From Eucommia ulmoides (lineage: Eukaryota; Streptophyta; Magnoliopsida; Garryales; Eucommiaceae): DNA of 64,000 nt. The stretch lies in assembly GCA_016647705.1 (NCBI GenBank), contig JAENRU010000488.1, positions 251,501-315,500 of the forward strand, in the 5' to 3' direction. Positions 9,482 to 21,017 of the stretch are shown here, piece after piece (positions within the stretch are counted from its first letter, which is position 1; each line of letters starts with the position of its first letter). A program made the position numbers and the translations under genes. The notes under the pieces are model-generated. The model saw only the letters and a program-made list of their open reading frames with translations, searched no databases and was not told the origin of the DNA.

Positions 9482-11956
9482 AAGCCAGTTCTCTTGAAAT
9501 ATATAAGATTTTGAAAAAATCCTACAAATAATATAAAAATAATAGTAGAAAAAAATAACCGAACAGTTTTTTTTTCTAGGAAGCCAATTCATTTGTGACC
9601 CTGCAGATCCACTTTTTTTCCTAATCAAAGATCAACCCGGACCCTAGCTCTGTGTTTTCACATTGAGAATCATTTGCGGATGAAGAGCTGTCAAGGGAGC
9701 TTCCTACTTTCTAACAGGCCAAGCATGCCAAGAAGATGATGAGAATATTTTATCTATGTCTAAATCTTGAACTCTCTCAAAATCTCCCCGAATTCAAAAA
9801 TCCATAATTTGAAAAGAAATCTGGGCATAAGTAAGTTTCCTCCCTCCTCAACAAAAATGCATCGTTTGGTTGTTGTTGGAGAGTAATTTTTAACTGTTGA
9901 GGAAGGATGAAGCAAGGAGATTTCGGCCACGTTTAGTTGTTGTTTCTGTTCCCTAAATTTTGGGAATAATTTAGGAATATATCATGAATTCTTTAAGAAC
10001 CTGAGAAACACAAAAAGAAAATGTTGATTTCTATTCACTCCCACAAAATTATTCTTACCACCGCCCCACCGACCACCATACATTGAAGAAATAAGAACTT
10101 ATTTTGCAACCAAACGTGTTCTTGTTTCTGTCCTCATAAATTAAAAGATAAAATTTTAGAATAATGGTCGTTACCGAACATGTATCTGTTCTCGAGATAT
10201 TTCAAAACGGAAACAAAATTTCCATCCTAGTTTATTGAAAGTAGAAACAAAAAAGCAGAAACACTAACCAAACGCCACCTTCATAACTCAATTTACCTTC
10301 ACAACTCAATTTCCTCTGATAGTCTTGTATGGGCCCCTGCTTATAGTGACCCGTTGTTGTTTACTTCTGGGAAAAACCAAAAGAACACCACGTTTGACAA
10401 GGTGAGGTGAATGGATTGGGTGTTGAAAATTCATCAAAGACCTAGTTTTTATCTCACTGAAGATAACAGGATTCATATGATCCTCACACTTTGTTGCTTA
10501 TTTGACAAAGAAGTCGAAGATAGAGTTTCCATGTGTCCTTAGATTATTACACTTTGAACCCATGAGGTTTGACCGAAATCTCACTTTGATCTATATTGTT
10601 TCAATCTGAACATAGAGGTTTTGATACTTTCCACTCCTAAAGTTTGACCATTATTTCATTTTGGTCTTTGTAGTGAAGGAGGTTGGAATTGCCCAAAAAA
10701 AATCTTAAGAAATAGTCAGGTGCACGATAGGTGACTGTTTTTCATCCAAAATTGTAATGGAGATAATGACTTGGATTATACTCGTGTGATTAAGAGAAAC
10801 TTTACGGTATTATGACCAAAGTAAGATTTTGGTTGAACTTTAGGTACAAAGTGTAAATCCCTCTTGAACATATAACAACTTAAAGTTTGCTAATCATCAC
10901 TCTACAATTCAAGTGATTATCCTCATTTCAATTTTGGACATAAAATAGTCATATGACGTTCATTCTTCTTCCTTCCCAAATACTCAAAAGTCAGAATTAA
11001 TAATTTATTACTGATACCTTTTTCTGGGTTCCTTTGTTGGGTTCCTTTGTCTCCCTTTTCTCTTATGTAACAACCAAAACTCGTAGAATGAATAGATAAG
11101 AGAACCCTATGGATAAAGTGATAAGAAATCCATAAATGAGTCACACCACAACAACCGAATTGATCATACATAAGGATAATCGATTACTAAGTACAAATGA
11201 TTTTAAAGGTAAGCTATCACTCCAGAGCTAATGATTTTATAGGAAATTTGTAGAGTGAAAGGAAGAGGTCGGAAATGCCCAGAGATTCTCCTTAAAAATA
11301 GTTGGTTGCATGACAATTGACTATCTGTCCTTCAAAATTATATTGGAGTTACTGCTTTGAACTGAAATGGGATGATTATGGAACTGCAGGGAGGTGTCAT
11401 GTGTTTAAATTGCAACTATGAGGACTAAAGTGAAATAACGATCAAATTTCAGGGGTGCAAAGTGTCCAAACCCCAATGATTTTTTATTTTTTAATGGTTG
11501 CCATATTTTGGTTCCTGGTCCCAAATTTCTAGGAACAGAGTTTTAATGGAGTTGCTTGAGTTTTTATTGTCAAAGCTTTAGGGTGGTCTAGGACATTCTC
11601 AAACCCAAAAGCTAGTTCGTGACTTTCTCTTATACTTATAATTTGACTACCGATCCCTTCTACATTCGATGCAGGATAAACCCAATAAAAATCTTATAGA
11701 AATTCCAATTTTTATATATAATATGTTATTTTTTATTTTATTTTACAATAATAGCCATATATAAATATAATACTATCGTTAAAATTACAACCACAAAATG
11801 AAATAATAAAATAAGATGGATATCACAGTACTTAAAAATGGTTGATGCTCTTGAAAGAAGAATGCCTGTAAAATCTCATATCCGGGAAAATTGTGATCCC
11901 ATGGGGAAATATGACATTGGAATTGTGGGCTTACTACTACTACTATTCTTCTTACT

Positions 11957-12091
11957 CTAGCTCTTTGATTTTTCGTTATGACCTTTTTGCCCCTTTATTT
12001 CTTCATTTTTACAGCTAACTCCTTCTCCTCCACATGAAACCCTAGGGGAATCCGAAAAGCAACCAAAGAAGCTGGAGAAGAAAGAAGCCAT
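11957..12091 (-). pseudogene. Small Lys/Ser-rich protein, stopped copy in R2
   Basis: It starts with ATG at 12091 like its sisters but reaches TAG at 11957-11959 after 44 codons, where the R1 copy has an AAG lysine codon in the KSKSKSKK tract. Everything after the lysine tract, including the SYFP motif and the SRI/SRL end, is lost. Downstream the frame is still recognisable, with one Ser codon fewer in the AGT run. Residue 24 is Gly instead of Glu. The TATA box and leader upstream are retained (near 12205), so a truncated 44-residue product is possible, but loss of function is the simpler reading. Confidence 0.7.
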
Positions 12092-13146
12092 TACTGGACT
12101 GATCAGAAAGGTTTTGGCTATGGAGGAAGAAGGTATGAAAACTAGCCTTTTCTTTTTTTTGGTGTGTGTAATGCAAAATTTATTGCAAAATGCCTTCTAT
12201 TTATAGACAGAGATAAGTGTGTTTTATCAATAGTGCATGTTATTTTCAGATTACTTCACAGCCACGCTTTTCAGTTACATGCTTGGTCAGTGGAAGATAA
12301 AGTCATAAAGGTAAAACAAAGTTTACTCCCCCCAATTTCTTAGAAACATCTAGGGTGGTAGGAGTGGTTGAATAGAGAAAAATATTGACGTGGCACCTCA
12401 AATTCATTTTTAGTGGTTTTGACACTTTGTGTCCCTGAAGTTTGACCTAAATCTCACTTTGGTCCCCATGGTTTTCGTTAATGTAATAATGAGTTTGGCT
12501 CACTTAGACCCATTAGGGCAAAACCCTTACCCCACTTCCCTATAAATACTTGTGTATATGATCTTGTTGGTGCGTAAAATTGTTATACACCTTAAGTATG
12601 GTCCAATTAGACGACAGGCGGGTCCTCTCGCGGAGGTGGAGTCGACAGTTGAAAATTCCTCACGTGAGTTATACTGGGTCCTGGGAGGACTGACTTGCTG
12701 TGCCCAAAAACTTGCTCCTCAGTGGCCTTTATCTGCATAAGAAACATGGCCGGGGGGTTTTCCAAAAAGCCCTTATGGTGTGAGAATATATAAGATCTCA
12801 GAGAAAAAAAGAGTTTAATATGTTTCAACTAGAAAAATGAGCATTACCTTATGGTATTGATTTGTTCCACTATTTATAGAAATGGAAATTGCATAGTAAC
12901 GGACTTAGGCTTTTGGACTCATTTGGAGAAACCAGCGGGTCTTTGTCAGACCTATGGAGAAATTGTTGGCGATAGTGGACACGGGGCAGGGGCATAAGTG
13001 CTGACTCGGTGATGCCAAAAAATGCCTTCATCAGTAGCCCCCCTAGCCTTGTGCGACGAGGAAAGTGAGATGGTCAAGGATATCAATTTCTGGCTAAAAC
13101 GGGCGTCTTGGAGACTTCGAAGCGTGAGAAACATCTTTGATCGATA

Positions 13147-13345
13147 TTTTTTCAGAAGTTAGTTTTTTCTGAGGAGCTAATTTGAAATATGCTTCTATAC
13201 GGTCGGGGTCAGGTAGCACGGTAAAGTGACCTCGAATTTTTTCGAATTTTAGGGAAACACTTTTCTCATAGTTGATTTTTTTTTTAGGAGCTAATTTGAA
13301 ATAGGCTCCCATACGGTGGGGTCCGAGGTCAGGTAGCACGGTAGG
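13147..13345. repeat. Local duplication of about 120 bp
   Basis: GGAGCTAATTTGAAATA followed by GCTTCTATACGG and AGGTAGCACGGTA occurs at about 13173-13222 and again, diverged, at about 13288-13343. AGCGCGGTAGGGCGG-like phrases further right look related. Confidence 0.6.
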
Positions 13346-13676
13346 GATGCTATCCTCTAGACGGGCGAGGCCTAGGGGGAGAGCATATTGAGCACGTCAG
13401 GGTGTTGCTCACCTGGAACTCTGGTCGATACATTTGGAGAAGGCACCCATATATGCCCTACTGGCCAGAGGTAGCGCGGTAGGGCGGTGGGCGTAATATA
13501 AAATGATGTCAGCTAGAGATAATGAGACAAAACTTTTGGATGGCGCTCCTAGACGGCATTTTTGGAGAATGTCGTCATCTGGACCCTGTTGGCTAGGAGT
13601 AGCGCGGCAGGACAGTGCCGATAGCCATCTGGTTGCCGGTAGAGCGGTCGGTTGCCGGCCAGCCGGTCGCCAGCGT

Positions 13677-13822
13677 AAAATATCTAGAAATTAACTCAAT
13701 AATATCGCAAAAATATCCCGAAAATATCTCAAAATATCCTGAAAATATCGATCGCCGACCGGTCGATCTCCAGTCGAAAATATCTCAAAAATATCTCAAA
13801 ATATCTCGAAAATATCTCTAAA
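13677..13822. repeat. AAAATATCTC short tandem repeat array
   Basis: Repeated AAAATATCTC / AAAATATCCC / AAAATATCGA decamers, at least ten units. They are interrupted by GATCGCCGACCGGTCGATCT, which echoes the GGTTGCCGGCCAGCCGGTCG just before the array. The mix of AT-rich decamers and GC-rich palindromic blocks is unlike the rest of the window. Confidence 0.65.
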
Positions 13823-14513
13823 TTAATTCAGGTGGCGTGCGAGTGTGTAAGCTTTTGTTTTGAGCGGCATAGCCAAGGTACTTCAGAGTCTACCCTTTCC
13901 TCTTGACATTTTTGCCAAGTCAATTTCTGCTTGAACGGGTTTTTAGAGTTGTAAATATGTTGATTTTGTTTTTTAAATACTTCTCGTCTTTACCCAGGGC
14001 CAGGGACCACTAAAATATGCCCAGGGTCATGGACGACTAGCCCTCTAATCCAGGACATGAATTGATTATAAAAAGATCGTGTTGTGGATTTAAGAGGAGG
14101 GTTTACCAGGGTGTCTGGTCCTCTTGGTCCGTAGGGGCGCAACGCGACGGTTGGTCCCCCATGCTGGATTTTTATATTACGTTACTAAAATTAATTTGTA
14201 CATGTACAATTTTATTCTTATAGTTATTTATTAAAATTTATAATTTTTATTTTTGTTATTTATAAAAATTCCCCCATTAGTAAAATTTCTGCGTCGTCCT
14301 GACAGGATACATTCCTAAAATCTTCTAACACCCCTCCACCCCGACCCCACCCCAGATATTTCCAAGAAATTGGGGGGTGGAAACTGTCTTTTTCTCACTC
14401 CTTCCATCTTTTAACTGAGTACAAAAAATTTCAAGACGTGGGCACCAAATACTCTCTTAACGACACGGACACGGACACAGACATAGGCACATATGCTCAT
14501 ACTTATTATCATG

Positions 14514-14521
14514 TATAAATA
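14514..14521 (+). promoter_or_regulatory. TATA box of T1 small gene
   Basis: TATAAATA about 173 bp upstream of the ATG at 14694. It is preceded by a conserved block (CCCACCCCAGATATTTCCAA, near 14345) that also precedes the T2 gene. Confidence 0.6.
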
Positions 14522-14693
14522 GAAGACAATTTGCAAGAGCTTCAACACAAGCATAAAAAAAAAAATTAAAAAATAAAAAATAAAAAAAATAAAGAGAGTG
14601 AGAGAGAAGGAGAGAGAGAGAATTGTTTCTTGGTACCTTAGTATATCCTCCTCCATAGCTCAACCTTCTGAAAGATTTTCATCAGAACCAGTA

Positions 14694-14897
14694 ATGGTTT
14701 CGTCATTTTCCAAATTTTTCTCCAATTTTTTTATGCTGCTTTTCAATTCCAATAGGGTTTGCTCGATCGGTGAAGAAGAAGCTAGCTGTAAAAAGAAAGC
14801 TAATGAGAAAGGCAAATCAATGAGCAAGTCCAAGAGGAGTAGTTCTTCAGTTCCAGCATACAACTGTTCTGCTGAATCAATACTTTCTCGGATATAA
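14694..14897 (+). CDS. Small Lys/Ser-rich protein, type I copy in T1
   Basis: Intronless, 67 residues, function unknown. It shares with the T2 copy the block SIGEEE.SCKKKANEKGKS, the stretch MSKSKRSSSSVPAY and the end CSAESILSRI. Compared with the T2 copy, the N-terminal FFGCFSISS is changed to FFMLLFNSN. The DNA shows one extra base near 14733 and one missing base near 14745, which together restore frame, plus four extra codons earlier in the Phe/Ser block. The Cys of the FFGCF motif is therefore lost in this copy. The ATG at 14694 is chosen because it aligns with the other copies; the frame is open further upstream to 14598, but that part is AG-rich leader. The C-terminal SRI is a possible weak peroxisomal signal. 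Confidence 0.55.
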   Translation: MVSSFSKFFSNFFMLLFNSNRVCSIGEEEASCKKKANEKGKSMSKSKRSSSSVPAYNCSAESILSRI

Positions 14898-15524
14898 AGA
14901 TTCATTTTATAATGGTAAGGTTGTTCCATTGTGACCCGGAGGTCTCGAGTTGAAATCTTAAAAACAGCCTCTTTGTATACAGGCTGCGTACATCTGGTTC
15001 TCTCCAGATCCTGCAATAGCAGGAGCCTTTTGTCTTTATTTTATTTTACTTTTTTTTATGGGATTGGGGATGTAATTTTTAAGCAGGGATTGTATGTTTT
15101 ATTAATGTAAAATTGTCTATATTATGTAATAATAAAAACAATATTTGATCTTTTGTAATCCATTTCTAGTTTATTCTGAGTTAGTACATTGATCTCAATA
15201 ACAAATAAATAGAACAGGTGAAATAAATATTAATATTTTAATTAATTTGTCTAAAATCACTAAATAATCTGATAATTTTGACATAAATATATAACTATCC
15301 ATGCTTTAAGGTGTAAAGTGTAATTAAAACTTGTTGCAGATATGAGAGAGAGGAGATGGAAAGAGAAAGTATGAAGCGGGGTGCATTTAATTATTTTGGA
15401 TTACAAAATTAAAAAATGATCTATTGAGGAATTAACACATACTTAAAGATAATTAAAAAAACCAAAAATTCGTTAAAAGGAAAAGAAAAAAAAAGACAGA
15501 ATCAGCCTCCTCGGCCTCATGGGC

Positions 15525-16140
15525 CCCGGTTTGGTTATTGTTTACGTTCCCTAATTTCTATTCTCACTATCAAAATTTTGGGATTAATGTAGAGAAACGT
15601 GTTTGGTTTGATAAACATGATTTTGTTCCTAAAATTTTGGGAGAGTAATTCCAGAATTCATTAACAACCTAAGAAACAAAAAAAAATGTGAATTCCTATA
15701 CACTCTCACAAAACTATTCCCACTAACACCTTGCCTGCCGCCGCCACCACCCTCGGCAACCACCATCCCGCGGGCCACCAATATGCTCCGACCACCACCA
15801 TCTGTGACCACAACCACCCCCGGCCACCACCATGCCGGCCAATATACATTTAAAAAAAAAATTAAAAAAAAAAAGGCAAATATTGGAACCAAACTTGGTT
15901 TTTGTTTTTGTTCTCAAAGATTAAAAGAAACAATTTCAGAACAATAACATGTTTCTATTCCCAAAATACTCCAGAACCGAAACAGAATTTTCAGCCCAAT
16001 TTATAAGAAGTAGAAATAGAAAAACAAATATATATCCTAAAAAATTAATCAAGAATTCTAAATCAAACTTAATATATATATCAAATTGGAAAGATACATT
16101 TAAGATTCTTAAGCTCATACATATCGATAATTTCATGTAG
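15525..16140. mobile_element. MITE-like element, GTTTGGTT ends
   Basis: It begins CCCCGGTTTGGTTATTGTTT and resembles the element at 3927-4348 but with a different interior: CCACC/GGTGG repeats at 15735-15840 and a long AT-rich right part. The direct duplicate is at 24955-25580. Frames across the CCACC run are low-complexity and not credible genes. Confidence 0.5.
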
Positions 16141-16379
16141 GATTAATGGCACTTTACCTTACCCCTATGGTTGACTGAATTGCACTTTATCCTAGTAATA
16201 TTTTCGTAAACACTGAACTCTCGTATTAACTTTTATGTATGATAGTGGTAACTTTTATGTATGATAGGAAAAATACTTGGGTTTAGAAGGGTAGATTTTT
16301 GTTACGGACTATATTGAAAATTTAATACATTTCCTAATTAAAGTTCAAATTAACCAGCTTAAACTGAAGGGTTTTTTAC

Positions 16380-16600
16380 AGTGGCGGAGCTGCTTGGTGC
16401 CCAGCGGGGATTCAAGCCTCCCCAAACTTTTGAAATCTTTCATTATTACCCTAATAATTTTTAGGGGGGCGAAACAATTAAAACCCTTTAAAATGTTATA
16501 TAAGTTCTCTTAAATTATAAAAATATCTAATTAACTCCCTAAAAATATTAACAACCCCCAAAAAAAATGTACTTCCGCCGGCGGCTTTTCACAAACATGA
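16380..16600. mobile_element. Short MITE with GTGGCGGAG / CCGCCG ends
   Basis: It starts ACAGTGGCGGAGCTGCTTGG and ends near ACTTCCGCCGGCGG, with GGGATTCAAGCCTCCCC inside. The duplicate in unit 2 (25815-26030) has a 24-base C run where this copy has a short one. Confidence 0.45.
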
Positions 16601-16786
16601 ATTAATTCTCTTTTAATATGAAAATGACAATAACTAATAATCTAAGGACACTTGAAAGTCAACATTCAATTTCCTTGTCAATTAAGCAAAAAACTATGAT
16701 TGGCCAAGGATCGTATGACTGAGGGCATCTTTGAGAAATGTTCAACATCAAACCTCTTCCAAAATTTATGAGAAAAAAAAAAATAG

Positions 16787-17715
16787 AGTTTTTGACATTT
16801 CACATCCCTAAAGTTCGACTATTATTTCACTTTGGTTTTTATAGTTTCAATTTGAACACATGACACTTTGAAGTTTCGTTATCATCCTTACCTCAGCCCA
16901 AAATCCCAATCTATAGCTCCATCAAAATTATGGATGACAAATGACCACCTACCGTGAACCCACCTGTTTTTAAAGGGAACTTTTGGGGATTTCCAATTTA
17001 TTCCTTTGCCCCTTATCTTCTACGAAAAAAAAAAAAATAAGAGGCTAGAAATGCCCAAATTTCTTTAAAAACAGTCGAGTGTGGGCAAGTGACTATTTTC
17101 CGTACGGTTTTTCATGCGCGGGGCCGGGCCGGGCTGGATTTTTGCTAAAAAATTATAAGATTCTTTAGGGCCCGATCACGCCCTTTTATGTATATATTAA
17201 AAAATAATTACTAAAATACAAAATACAATTTTTTTTCTTAAAAAATAAAAAAAAATAAAAAAATCAAACAAATGCCAATATCCATATTAATTAAGCATTC
17301 CTACCGGGCCACTACAAACTTCACTTCCAAGTCGAAATACATCATCCATATATCTATTCATATATATATCATATAATTTATCTATTTTATATATCTATTA
17401 TTATATATAATAAATAATTGTTATATCAAAGGCTTCACATTGTACCGCCCTAAAAAATGATTGGGCCAAAAGTTTAAGACCCTAACCCAACCCATTGGCC
17501 TAAATTTTAGGCTCAAGCCCTAAAAATTGGGCAACGGGCACGGCAGACTAGTTGGGCCTCCAGGCTCATGAACAGCCCTAAATTGACTTGGACAGTAATG
17601 GGATGATTACGAACCTTTAAGGTGTTATACATTAAAATTGAAACCATGGGGACCAACGTGAGATTTTGGTCGAACTTGAGCGACACAAAGTGACAACCCC
17701 TAAAAATAATGAATT
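16787..17715. mobile_element. FB1 fold-back element with nested GGGCCGGGCC element
   Basis: FB1 ends lie at 16787-17100 and 17580-17715, in inverted orientation. Between them is a second repeat running from GCGCGGGGCCGGGCCGGGCT (about 17116) to GGCTCATGAACAGCCCT, which looks like a separate MITE inserted into FB1. The duplicate is at 26226-27160. Confidence 0.6.
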
Positions 17716-17888
17716 TGAGGTGCCACGTCAGCATTTTTCTTTATCCTACCCCACCCCCACCCTAGGTGTTTTCTAAGAAATTGGTTTTCCTTTCTCTTTC
17801 ATTTACTGAGTATGTAATTTTAAAAACCGTGGGGATGAAGTAATCTGAAAATGACACGCACTAATGATAAAACACGCTCAGCTCTATC

Positions 17889-17895
17889 TATAAAT
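17889..17895 (+). promoter_or_regulatory. TATA box of R3 small gene
   Basis: TATAAAT, 111 bp upstream of the ATG at 18000. Further upstream the shared block GTGCCACGTCAGCATTTTT (near 17720) carries an ACGT core of the type bound by bZIP factors. It is also present before the R4 gene, and as GACGTGGCAC near R2 (12387). Confidence 0.55.
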
Positions 17896-17999
17896 GGAAG
17901 GCATTCTGCAACAGATTTTGCATAACACACACACAAAAAAAAAGGCTTGTTTTCATACCTTCTTCCTCCATAGCCAAAAGCTTTCTGATCAGTCCAGTA

Positions 18000-18218
18000 A
18001 TGGCGTCTTCCTTCTCGAGCTTCTTCAGTTGCTTTTCGGATTCCCCTAGGGTTTCATGTGGAGGAGAAGAAGTTAGCTGTAAAAGTGAAGAAATAAAGGG
18101 GCAAAAAGGTCAGAACAAAAAATCAAAGAGCAAGAGTAAGAAGAAGAGTATTAGTAGTAGTAAGCCCCCAATTCCAATGTCATATTTCCCCATTGGATCA
18201 CAATTTTCTCGGCTATGA
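18000..18218 (+). CDS. Small Lys/Ser-rich protein, type II copy in R3
   Basis: Intronless, 72 residues, of unknown function. Order of parts: MASSFSSFF block (1-9), SCFSDSPRVSCGGEEVSC (10-27), a Lys-rich middle with KGQKGQNKKSKSKSKKKS, then PPIPMSYFPIGSQFSRL. It differs from the R4 copy at three residues (Ser10 for Gly, Ser29 for Asn, Lys40 for Glu). The final SRL is a canonical plant type-1 peroxisomal targeting tripeptide by pattern, though a lone tripeptide is weak evidence. There is no signal peptide or transmembrane segment. The TATA box, leader length and ATG are collinear with the other copies, which supports a genuine transcription unit. Confidence 0.6.
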   Translation: MASSFSSFFSCFSDSPRVSCGGEEVSCKSEEIKGQKGQNKKSKSKSKKKSISSSKPPIPMSYFPIGSQFSRL

Positions 18219-18358
18219 GATTTTTTTACAGGCATTCTTCTTTCAGGAGCATCAACCATTTTTAAGTACTGGGATTTTTGTTTTATTTTATTCTTTCTTT
18301 TTGTTGTTGTAATTTTAAAGACAGGATTATATTTATATGTGGCTATTGACTATTGTTG

Positions 18359-18360
<2 letters not shown>

Positions 18361-18402
<42 letters not shown>
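18361..18402. repeat. (AT)n microsatellite
   Basis: About 21 AT dinucleotides directly downstream of the R3 small gene. It is absent or much shorter at the equivalent place in R4. Confidence 0.9.
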
Positions 18403-18407
<5 letters not shown>

Positions 18408-18980
18408 GCATAATATATATAAAAATTGGAATTTCTATAAGGTTTTTATTGGGTTTATCTTATATTGAAGGTGGAAGGGACCAGTAGTTAGGTTATAAGT
18501 ATAAAGGAAAGTCACGCCTCATGAGTTAATTTTTGAGTTTGAGAGTGGCAAGCACCACCCTAAAGCTTTGACTATTAAAACTCAAGCAACTCCATTAAAA
18601 CTTTTGTTCCTAGAAATTTGGCAACAGAAACCAAAATATGGCAAGCATTTATAAAAAAAAAAAAAAAAATCATTGGGGTTTCGACGGTTGGACACTTTAC
18701 ACCCCTAAAATTTGACTGTTATTTCACTTTAGTCCTCATAGTTGCAATTTGAACACATGACACCCTACAATTCCGTAATCATCCCATTTCAGTTCAAATC
18801 AATAACTCCAATATAATTTTGGAGGACAAATAGTCAATTATCCTGCAACCAACTATATTTAAGGGAAATTTATGGGTATTTCCGACCTCTTCCTTTCACT
18901 CTACAAATTTCCTATAAAATCATCAACTTTGGAGTGATAGCTTACCTTTAAAATCGTTTGTACTCAGTAATCGATTATCC

Positions 18981-19632
18981 TTATGTATGATCAATTCAGT
19001 CGTTGTGGTGAGACTCTTTTATGGATTTCTTATCACATTATCCATAGGGTTCTCTTATCTATTCCTTCTACGAGCTCTGGTTGTTACATAAGGGAAAAGA
19101 GAGACAAAGGGACCCAAAAAAATGTATCAGCAATAAATTATTATTTCTGACTTCTGAGTATTTGGGCAGGAAGGAGAATGGACGTTCAGATGACTATTTT
19201 ATGTCCAAAATTGAAATTGGGATAATCACTTGAATTGTAGTGTGATGATTAGCAAACTTTAAGCCGTTATATTATATGTTCAGGAGGGATTTACACTTTG
19301 TACCCCTTATGTATGATCAATTCAGTCGTTGTGGTGGGACTCTTTTATGGATTTCTTATCACATTATCCATAGGGTTCTCTTATCTATTCCTTTTACGAG
19401 CTCTGGTTATTACATAAGGGAAAAGGGAGACAAAGGGACCCAGAAAAATGTATCAGCAATAAATTATTATTTCTGACTTCTGAGTATTTGGGCAGGAATG
19501 AGAATGAAAGTTCAGATGACTATTTTATGTCCAAAACTGAAATTGGGATAATCACTTGAATTGTAGTGTGATGATTAACAAACTTTACGCCGTTATATGT
19601 TCAAGAGGGATTTACACTTTGTACCCCTGAAG
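18981..19632. repeat. 326-bp tandem duplication
   Basis: TTATGTATGATCAATTCAGT starts at 18981 and again at 19307. The two units stay nearly identical through GGGATTTACACTTTGTACCC. The other R copies have only one unit, so the duplication is private to R3. Confidence 0.85.
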
Positions 19633-21017
19633 TTCGACCAAAATCTTACTTTGGTCATAATACTGTAAAGTTTCTTCATCATACCACTATAGTTCAAGTC
19701 ATTATCTCCATTATAATTTTGGATGAAAAACAGTCACCTGTCATGCACCTGACTATTTTTTAAGGCATTTTTTGGGCAATTCCAGCCTCTTTAACTACAA
19801 GGACCAAAATGAAATAATGGTCCAACTTCAGGAGTGCAAAGCATCAAAACCTCTATGTTCAGAGTGAAACAATAGGGATCAAAGTGAGATTTTGGTCAAA
19901 CCTCAGGGGTACAAAGTGTAAGAACCTCTTAGAATAATCTAAGGACACGTGGAAACTCTATCTTCAACTTCTTTGTCAAACAAGCAACAAAGTCTGATAG
20001 GTCAAGGATCATATGAATCCTGCTATCTTAAGTGATATAAAAACTAGGTCTTTGATTAATTTTCAACACCCAATCCAGCCACCTCACCTTGTCAAACCTG
20101 GTGTTCTTTTGGTTTTATCTAGAAGGAAACAACAACGGGTCACTATAAGCAGGGGGCCATACAAGAAAAGGATGGGAATTTTGTTTCCATTTTGGAATAT
20201 TTCAAGAATAGATACATGTTCGGTAACGACCATTATTCTGAAATTTTATTTTTTAATTTATGAGAATCGAAACAAGAACCCGTTTGGTTGCAAAATTTGT
20301 TCTTTTTTTTTCAATGTATGGTGGCCGGTGGGGTGGTGGTACGAATAATTTTGTGGGAGTGAATAGAAATCAACATTTTTTTTTTGTGTGTTTCTCAAAT
20401 GTTTAAGGAATTCAGAAAATATTCTCAATTTATTCTCAAAATTGTGTGACCAAAAAGAAACGTGTTTACCAAAAGCGTTTTTGTATCTTAATTCCAAAAT
20501 TACAGGAGCAAGAACAGAAATCAGGAAACAGAAACAACAACTAAACGCGGACGAAATCTCCTTCTTTCATCCTTCCTCAACAGTTAAAAATTACTCTCCA
20601 ACAACAACCAAACGTGGCCGAAATCTCCTTCTTTCATCCTTCCTCAATAGTTAAAAATTACTCTCCAGCAAAAAGTTACAAAAATCAGGATTTTGAGGTG
20701 CCACATCAGCACTTTTTCTCTTCTCACGAGCTTTTTAAATGCCAATTTCAATTCCAGAATTGACCCGTTGAGGATTTCTTGCTTGCCAGTTCAATGGTCC
20801 CTAACTCAAGTTAACCTAACTCAAGCTACTATTAGGAAATAACCCTAAAATATAATCAAAAGTCTTTGTCTTCCCTTATCTTCCCATCGGGTAATTAAAT
20901 AGATATTTGTGGTGATAGTTGAACTTGCAACTTTGCTTCTTTACATTCCATTATAGTTTTCATTGTTTTACTTTGTTAGTAATTTAGCATAAATTTTTTA
21001 CATATGGTGTCCATTGT

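Larger units (their letters stand above)
8706..12470 (-). repeat. Duplicated module R2 (partial, with internal deletion)
   Basis: It matches R1 in the same orientation starting inside the FB2 element (R1 position about 1656). It lacks about 1.1 kb that R1 and R3 keep: sequence runs from GCATCG at about 9860 directly into TTTGGTTG, joining R1-equivalents 2838 and 3933. It contains the stopped copy of the small gene (11957-12091). Towards 12470 it pairs with the region upstream of the R3 gene (about 17640-17870). Confidence 0.75.
12471..14165. other. GC-richer repeat relic, no gene
   Basis: This stretch separates R2 from T1. It is clearly richer in GC than the flanks and carries a TATA-like GAATATATAAG near 12785, which suggests LTR remains, but no primer site, polypurine tract or protein domain was found. 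It contains two local repeats listed separately (13147-13345 and 13677-13822). Short frames on both strands look random. Confidence 0.4.

Noticed and set aside
12552..13134. Several short frames on both strands in the GC-richer relic
   Set aside because: They overlap each other, none resembles a protein domain, and no splice or promoter context supports them.
15629..15917. Gly/Val/Trp-rich frames on the minus strand (and the copy at 25063-25356)
   Set aside because: They come from CCACC repeats inside a MITE and are present wherever that element is copied. No credible start context and no protein features.
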